NCBI GenBank assembly: GCA_021604145.1
Contig: BQIX01000004.1
Coordinates: forward strand, 1-58,519
Origin: Nitrospirales bacterium
Lineage (GTDB): Bacteria; Nitrospirota; Nitrospiria; Nitrospirales; UBA8639
Direction: 5' to 3'
DNA length: 58,519 nt
Shown: piece by piece, positions 53,354 through 58,519 of the stretch
Layout of the letters: each line of letters starts with the position of its first letter
How positions within the stretch are numbered: position 1 is the stretch's first letter
Notes under the pieces: generated by a model
Database searches by the model: none
Seen by the model: only the letters and a program-made list of their open reading frames with translations
Told to the model about the DNA's origin: nothing
Position numbers and translations under genes: made by a program

Positions 53354-55618
53354 ATGGTTGATTCTATGCGAATGAAACAGCTGCTGAGTGAAAGCCTTCC
53401 GCTACCGTTACGTCAGTGGTTGTGGGAACGGAAAGTTGCAGCGGGAAATCGTCGAATTCGAGAGCTTGGAGGGGAACTCTCGACTCGAATTCACGATGCC
53501 GCTCAAAAAGATATTGCGATCGGGAAAGGGATTCAGACGAAAGCTGATTGGGAAAGTTTTCGCGATGTTCGATGTGAGGCTCTGCGTCGCTCGTTGAATC
53601 TGAGTGAGGAACGTGTTGCCCCGCCTCGTGCTCTCGTGACTGGCACCTTGAAGCTCAATGCCTGTCATATTGAAAATATGGTTTTCCATGGCCACATGGA
53701 TATTCCTGTGACCGCGAATATGTATCGACCTGTCGGTATCACGACAAACACACCCGCAATCGTTCTATGTCACAGTCATCACGATTCAAAATCGGAAGAA
53801 GAGTTACAATGCATGGGAATGACATGGGCTCGCCAAGGATGCACAGTCTTAATCATGGATTTACTTGGTCATGGAGAACGGCGTCAGCATCCTTTTACCA
53901 GTCAAAAAGATTTTGCCGGAGCATTTCGTGTTGATCGGCAAGACTACTATTTTCGGTCTGTGCTTGATATGCAATTACAGTTGGTGGGTGAAAGTTTAAT
54001 GGGATGGATGGTGCAAGATGTACGGCGTGGTATCGATGTGTTATGTGCTGATCCACATATTGACTGTGATCGAATCATTGTTGTCGGTTCAGTGGCAGGG
54101 GGAGGTGATCTTGCGGCCGTTGTTGGCGCTGTCGATATGCGGGTATCGAACGTTGTCGCCTTTAACTTTGGACATCTTTCGATGGGGGATTGGGAATCAA
54201 CAAGAAATCTACCCGATACGGCTCGATTACGATTTTGGCCCTGGGTTATTTTGGCATCATTGGCCCCGCGTCGTCTTATCTATGGACGAGAGTTTGCTTG
54301 GAATCATGTTGATGGTGCATGGAACTATCTTAAAAACGTATATGCACTCTATGGGCAGTCCGAGGCTCTTCGGTCGGTCTCCGGTTCCGGGCACGTGTCG
54401 AGCAATGGTCCTCTAGATAGTCATTGCATGAATATTGGTCCTCTCCATCGAGCTCAGTTATATCCTATTTTTCAAGATTGGTTTGGCATTCCTGTCCCGG
54501 AACACGAGGAGACCACGTGTATTGAAAAACACAAGCTCATATGTCTGACAGAAGAGGCCAGAAGAGAATTCAGCTCACGACGGGTCCATGAAGTCGTTCA
54601 GCAACTATCTCGTCAATACCTCACTGTTGCTCGTAAGGGACGAGCGACTCAGGAGCCTGCCATGTTGGCCATTCAATTACAGCAAGATCTCGTTCCAGTT
54701 CTCGGTCCGATGCAACCATTCACTTCCTGCCGAGTTCACTCAATGTATCAAGGAGTCAGCCGATCTGAATATGTCAAATTAGAAGTTGAAAAAAACATCT
54801 TTGTACGTTTGCAGATCCTGCGCCCCTCTCATTCAGATATTCCCCAATTGCCGGTCGTCATTGGTGTGGCTCAGGAAGGTAATCGCCGGTTAAAAAATGA
54901 ACGCCAATCGTTGATTCGACGCTTGCTCAAACAAAGAATTGTGGTGTGTTTAACGGAATTGCGAGGAACCGGGGATGGTCGGCAGGGAGAAATCTACCGA
55001 GGAAGAATCAGTCCGAGTGCCGGTATCGCCGCAACAAGCTTAATGCTTGGAGAAAGTTTACTCATATCTCGAGTTCGTGATCTACGAACAGTGATAGCGT
55101 ATCTTAAGCATCGAGATGAGATTGATGACAGTCGGGTCGGTATCTGGGGTGCTGCGCTTCCCGCATCAAACTTTTCAGATGACGACCTCGCTGTTCCTTT
55201 CAACGCAGATTCATATCCGGAGCGTGGTGAGCCACTGGGGGGCGTTGTGTCGCTTCTGGCGACACTCTTCGAACCACAGATTCAAGCCGTGTATGTCCAG
55301 GGAGGTCTTGCCTCGTATGAAACATTATTGGATAAACCTTATATCTATCAGCCTGTAGATTCGCTCATTCGAGGTCTTTTGACAGTTGCAGACATTCCTG
55401 ACATTGCTGCTGCACTGGCCCCTCGACCACTTCGAATGGAGGGATTAGTGGATGGGAGCAATCGGCAACTCGATACACCGCAGATTGAATCGATGTACCA
55501 TCGAGCGCGATTAGCCTATGGACGAGCAGGTAAGAGTGAGAGTCAATGTTCAATCAACATTGAGAAGACCTCTGGCCTTGAAATTTCAAGGTGGTTTGCG
55601 AATTTCCTCTGTCCATAA
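53354..55618 (+). CDS. Double alpha/beta-hydrolase-like protein lacking nucleophile motifs
   Basis: A 754-residue protein of two alpha/beta-hydrolase-like halves. The first (~90-375) resembles acetyl-xylan-esterase-like hydrolases: 'AIVLCHSHHDSKSEEEL', 'VLIMDLLGHGERRQHPF'. At the nucleophile elbow it reads 'IIVVGSVAGGGDLAAV', without GxSxG. The second (~480-750) has 'LPVVIGVAQEGNRRL', 'LTELRGTGDGRQGE' and 'VGIWGAALPASNFS', where Ser of GASxG is Ala. Both halves therefore seem catalytically dead by this route. No signal peptide. It may be a scaffold or binding protein, or a diverged enzyme. Confidence 0.82.
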   Translation: MVDSMRMKQLLSESLPLPLRQWLWERKVAAGNRRIRELGGELSTRIHDAAQKDIAIGKGIQTKADWESFRDVRCEALRRSLNLSEERVAPPRALVTGTLKLNACHIENMVFHGHMDIPVTANMYRPVGITTNTPAIVLCHSHHDSKSEEELQCMGMTWARQGCTVLIMDLLGHGERRQHPFTSQKDFAGAFRVDRQDYYFRSVLDMQLQLVGESLMGWMVQDVRRGIDVLCADPHIDCDRIIVVGSVAGGGDLAAVVGAVDMRVSNVVAFNFGHLSMGDWESTRNLPDTARLRFWPWVILASLAPRRLIYGREFAWNHVDGAWNYLKNVYALYGQSEALRSVSGSGHVSSNGPLDSHCMNIGPLHRAQLYPIFQDWFGIPVPEHEETTCIEKHKLICLTEEARREFSSRRVHEVVQQLSRQYLTVARKGRATQEPAMLAIQLQQDLVPVLGPMQPFTSCRVHSMYQGVSRSEYVKLEVEKNIFVRLQILRPSHSDIPQLPVVIGVAQEGNRRLKNERQSLIRRLLKQRIVVCLTELRGTGDGRQGEIYRGRISPSAGIAATSLMLGESLLISRVRDLRTVIAYLKHRDEIDDSRVGIWGAALPASNFSDDDLAVPFNADSYPERGEPLGGVVSLLATLFEPQIQAVYVQGGLASYETLLDKPYIYQPVDSLIRGLLTVADIPDIAAALAPRPLRMEGLVDGSNRQLDTPQIESMYHRARLAYGRAGKSESQCSINIEKTSGLEISRWFANFLCP

Positions 55619-55661
55619 TGATGCTTTTGGTGATTTTCCTTCCGTGGGCGCTAAAATATCA

Positions 55662-55689
55662 TTAGTCAATCAAAATAGCGTGGTACAAT
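55662..55689 (+). promoter_or_regulatory. Possible sigma70 promoter
   Basis: TTAGTC, 16 bases, then TACAAT, 73 bases before the next start. The -10 box is good and the -35 weak. Confidence 0.3.
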
Positions 55690-55762
55690 AAAGAGCGAGA
55701 TAGTGATAATCCAACTCGCTACTGGGCAACTGTGAGAAGTCAAAGCCCAAAGGAGGCCATGA

Positions 55763-56128
55763 ATGTCTCAAGAAGGATCTGTGCCACAACACATTCGAAC
55801 AACTGAGACCCTACTGAGGTTGTATGTGCTTCTCGCACAATACCTTGATCGTTGTCGAACTGAAGATGGGAGTTCATCGCTGTCCGAAGGCGAGTTTCAG
55901 AAGCATTTGGTTGAGACAAAGCAGTCCGTGATAAATCTCCTGTCTACGAATAGAATCGTACCTGAAAAAATCGAACAAGAGTATGATCGGGTTATGAAAT
56001 GTGCAAAAGCCTTGGTCAAAAACCCTCGAGATTCAGAACGCAAAGCTCAAGTGGATCATGAACGGGAGACACTGAGAATTAAGACCCTGGCACTCAGTGA
56101 TCTTTTGGCCGTTTTTCGTTCGGCATAA
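55763..56128 (+). CDS. Small helical protein of unknown function
   Basis: A 121-residue protein after AAAGGAGG. It looks entirely helical and charged ('TLLRLYVLLAQYLDRCRTED', 'KIEQEYDRVMKCAKALVKN'). No family recognised, no signal peptide. The strong ribosome site and coding-like composition support that it is real. Confidence 0.7.
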   Translation: MSQEGSVPQHIRTTETLLRLYVLLAQYLDRCRTEDGSSSLSEGEFQKHLVETKQSVINLLSTNRIVPEKIEQEYDRVMKCAKALVKNPRDSERKAQVDHERETLRIKTLALSDLLAVFRSA

Positions 56129-56297
56129 GATCAAATGATAGAAGGTCACTCTATTTTGTTGAGGAAGTGATGGTGGCTATTGGCGAGGTGACCTATCGAC
56201 AATGTCTGTGTGCATGTTAAAAAAGATGTGAACGAATGGTATCCAAGAAAGATCTTTGGTGGCTCGTATCAGAAAGATTGTGTTTCCCTACCTTATC

Positions 56298-56723
56298 TTA
56301 CATTTCGTTTGCGAGTTTTGTGCGAGTTTCTCCGGTCGTGTCATAGGGTGGTAATGGTCTCGTCCAGATAAACGCTAAGACTCCAGTCACAATGCCGACC
56401 AGCATCGTTTTCAAGAGTATCCCGACTGAAAGAATAAACAGGGAAAAGGAAAAAAACAGCAGCATCGTCACGGTCGCGGTGACTTTGGCTCGTTTGCTAA
56501 TACTGCCGTGTTGTTCCCAGTTTTGAATCATGGGGCCAAGTGTAGGTTGACGGATCAGGCAGTGGTGTAGCTGAGGAGAACTTTTAGAAAAGCAATAGGC
56601 TGCGAGAAGGATAAATGGGGTCGTTGGCAGGATTGGAAGGAAAATACCGATGAATCCCAAGGCTAGACTGATCCACCCAGTAAGTAACACTCCAAGTCGT
56701 AATGGAAGAGATTGAATAATCAT
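56298..56723 (-). CDS. DUF454 (YbaN-like) inner-membrane protein
   Basis: A 141-residue protein. The DUF454 signature is clear: 'LGFIGIFLPILPTTPFILLA' followed by 'AYCFSKSSPQLHHCLI', then 'PMIQNWEQHGSISKRAKV'. It has about four membrane helices. Function unknown across the family. Confidence 0.9.
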   Translation of the reverse strand: MIIQSLPLRLGVLLTGWISLALGFIGIFLPILPTTPFILLAAYCFSKSSPQLHHCLIRQPTLGPMIQNWEQHGSISKRAKVTATVTMLLFFSFSLFILSVGILLKTMLVGIVTGVLAFIWTRPLPPYDTTGETRTKLANEM

Positions 56724-57360
56724 AAATCAGAACTTCTTACAATCTTCAGTTAAAGCGACTCTTTCTTAATGGTTCTATATCGGCGATTAAGCTCAGATTA
56801 TTGAGCGTTCTGAAGTTGATCTATTTATAGCCGTTTGAAGGAACTTTCAATGTTTGATGTGGGTAATAACGTTGTGTTACTTGGGTATCTGTAATGCTGA
56901 CATCAAGTAATGCTGACATCAAAAGGAATACGAAGTCGCCATTATCGATTGCCCATCAGTAAAGCTTGGCCTTGGGAACGATCGTGTCGACTGAGGTCAT
57001 CTATGATTACAGTATTGAATAACCTCAGCATTCTCCGTGAAAGTAGATCGGGTCGGTGGTGCGTTCACGCCCCCAGCACACTTCTGGAACTTTTTGTGAT
57101 TGGTTATATTATTCGAATTTTCGGAAATTTTGGTGAGTTGAGTAGGAACGAATTCCATTGATTAACCACAACAAATGTGTCAGGGCGAGAGTCGGAGATA
57201 ATTGTGACAAAAAGAGGAGTGTTGGTATCTTGTGAGTGAGGAAAGGTAGCAGAGGACTTGTTGTCCGCTCGAGCAGAAACACAAAAATGCCTCGAATGGC
57301 GGTTACGCCAACACCATTATTGATGTCTGAAAGTGCCTTGTCGAGTTTTGGCGAAATTAT
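56724..57360. other. Intergenic, no supportable gene
   Basis: About 640 bases. It contains a short tandem duplication at 56892-56923 (described separately). A frame at 56910-57161 exists but starts inside that repeat and has basic, unstructured composition, so I do not call it a gene. Confidence 0.5.
56892..56923. repeat. Tandem duplication, 16-base unit
   Basis: TAATGCTGACATCAAG is followed directly by TAATGCTGACATCAAA, two copies differing only at the last base. Probably a recent slippage event in a non-coding stretch. Confidence 0.9.
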
Positions 57361-57552
57361 TTAAAACAGTGGAGGCTGGGGGCCACAGCGTAGACCAATG
57401 AGGTCAGGATCTTCCCCTTCGACTACAGGGCGCGTTTCGGATGCAGCTTGGTCTTTACGTTGCTCACGACGCATGGCCTTTTCTTGACGTTTGAGCCGTT
57501 GAGCATGTTCACGAAGTCGTTTTCCTTGGGTTTCTTTCTTAATTTTTCCCAT
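57361..57552 (-). CDS. Small basic helical protein
   Basis: A 63-residue protein. Residues 1-40 form a highly charged, Lys/Arg-rich helix ('LREHAQRLKRQEKAMRREQR'), followed by an acidic turn ('VVEGEDPDLIGLRCGPQPP'). No family known to me. Possibly RNA- or ribosome-associated by composition only. It lies 33 bases downstream of another small basic gene on the same strand. Confidence 0.6.
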   Translation of the reverse strand: MGKIKKETQGKRLREHAQRLKRQEKAMRREQRKDQAASETRPVVEGEDPDLIGLRCGPQPPLF

Positions 57553-57585
57553 TACATCGGCTAAAGAACTGAGCCTCTCTCCTCC

Positions 57586-57885
57586 CTAGCGTTGGAGTGT
57601 TTGCTTTTTGGTCGTTCGACCATGTGATTTGCGCTCGGTTTTGGCACGAGTAGAGACCGTGCTTGCCTTTGGGGTCTCTTCATACTGTATCTCGTCAAAT
57701 CCCTGACCAATTTCTTGAGACGACATCATTAAAACTTGTTGTCGAATTTCGTCCATTGACCGAGACCGCTGTTCTTCTGATGGGTCTGTCAGTCCCAATG
57801 TTTTCCAAGGGATACTACGGTTATCCTTAATTCTGACTATTTTATGGGGACGTTTATGAGCTGGCCAACCTTTAGTCATCTTCAT
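57586..57885 (-). CDS. Small basic protein of unknown function
   Basis: A 99-residue protein with AGGAGAGAGAG upstream of the ATG. It is basic at both ends, with a central helix ('RSMDEIRQQVLMMSSQEIGQ'). No recognised domain. Likely co-transcribed with the next small gene. Confidence 0.55.
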   Translation of the reverse strand: MKMTKGWPAHKRPHKIVRIKDNRSIPWKTLGLTDPSEEQRSRSMDEIRQQVLMMSSQEIGQGFDEIQYEETPKASTVSTRAKTERKSHGRTTKKQTLQR

Positions 57886-58519
57886 CTTATCTCTCTCTCC
57901 TTCTTGACTGAGATGGGTACCTTACTGGCTATGAGCTTGCCTAAATATGACGTCGGAACGTTCGTACCCGTTATCTGAGGCATGGGTATTGCCTCAGAAG
58001 ATCAAGGGATCTTTTACTCTCGCACGACCATACACTCGCACTAAAATGCATAGCCGAATTATTTGGTTTAAAGCATCACGTACAACGGGGCTCAAATCGT
58101 AAAAGATGGGATGTACCCCTCTTTTGGTACTTAGGAGTACTTTGTTGTAGCAGTATCCTTAGCTCAAACCGTGCCTTAAGGTAACATTCTGATGGTGGTG
58201 AGTCAAATATGACTTTTATTGATAGGGTAGTGTGAGCCATGCGAATGCCGTGAGTGTTACGGGAATTCGATTGAACCTATTCTTCGTGTAAGCTTGAATT
58301 TAAAGGGAAATTTCAGGTTTTTTTGAACCACGATCATCATTGAGAAGTCCGAGGCATAAACAGTTGTCATTGATGTTAAGAGAGTTATTGTCAAATCTAG
58401 TGCACGAAACGTTGCTCACGCGGCGACTGAGTTTGGGCTTGTGTCTTCCATGCCATCAGTAAATTGAATACCTGCGATGACTTTGGGTAACTCTCTAAAT
58501 CCTCGCAACCGTCGCCAAG
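57886..58519. other. Intergenic to window end, no supportable gene
   Basis: About 630 bases without a credible gene on either strand. It includes a hairpin at 57974-57998. The remainder shows no repeats or RNA that I can identify. Confidence 0.5.
57974..57998. terminator. Stem-loop, possible terminator
   Basis: TCTGAGGC-atgggtatt-GCCTCAGA forms a perfect 8-bp stem; 14 bases later comes CTTTT. It could be a terminator for an unseen transcript or a structured leader for the minus-strand small genes. Confidence 0.4.

Noticed and set aside
56910-57161. 83-codon plus-strand frame
   Set aside because: It starts within the tandem repeat, has no good ribosome site and an Arg/Ser-rich composition without domain signals.
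1-58519. CRISPR array
   Set aside because: No regularly spaced direct repeats were seen anywhere in the window.

Overview
The window looks like a chromosomal segment of a Gram-negative, environmental bacterium. A Nitrospirota member such as a lower-GC Nitrospira-type organism is my best guess. This rests on the housekeeping set, the PEP-CTERM protein, the Ser/Thr kinase plus FHA proteins and the overall composition. It is an inference and has not been tested by any search.

Region 1 (about 0.16-30.7 kb) is a complete-looking extracellular contractile injection system (eCIS, phage-tail-like; PVC/Afp relatives). It opens with a control block: an unknown protein, an FHA protein, an FHA-TM-lytic transglycosylase fusion, and a sigma54 activator with its own sigma54 promoter and upstream inverted repeats. 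The structural operon follows: winged-helix-like protein, DUF4255 protein, AAA+ ATPase, Gly/Ala-rich cargo candidate, DUF4157 cargo candidate, second DUF4255 protein, sheath, tube 1, tail-assembly chaperone, a DUF6760-like small frame without a start codon, tube 2, a large unknown protein, LysM protein, hub (gpD), spike (gp5/VgrG), PAAR tip, gp25, baseplate J, baseplate I and a fibre/collar-like protein. Three envelope proteins come next (beta-propeller-like, tandem-repeat, lipoprotein). The region closes with a second DUF4157 protein and a shortened relative whose HExxH motif is lost. There is no capsid, portal or terminase, so this is not a prophage, and no TssJLM, so it is not a T6SS.

Region 2 (31.0-33.9 kb) is an IS3-family element with readable inverted repeats and a TAC target duplication. 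A second, IS110-family element has landed in the A-run of its orfA. Both transposase genes are broken. The IS110 non-coding end can fold as a branched structure and is a bridge-RNA candidate.

Region 3 (34.3-41.6 kb) is accessory: a membrane protein with a cytosolic TIR/nucleotide-like domain, a calpain-like cysteine protease, a trypsin-like serine protease with a LysM-like N-terminus, a dead mtgA, a small lipoprotein and a membrane Ser/Thr kinase that could feed the FHA proteins of region 1.

Region 4 (41.9-58.5 kb) is mostly ordinary: sirtuin, a cyclase-family hydrolase overlapping a PanE-like protein fused to a molybdopterin-domain-like tail, ndk, a PgaB-like lipoprotein, gcvH-lpd-comEA-like-tyrS, tRNA-Gly(CCC), a CBS protein, a PEP-CTERM protein, a double alpha/beta-hydrolase lacking both nucleophile motifs, a DUF454 protein and small basic proteins. 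Intergenic stretches near 51, 57 and 58 kb hold only remnants, a short tandem repeat and hairpins.
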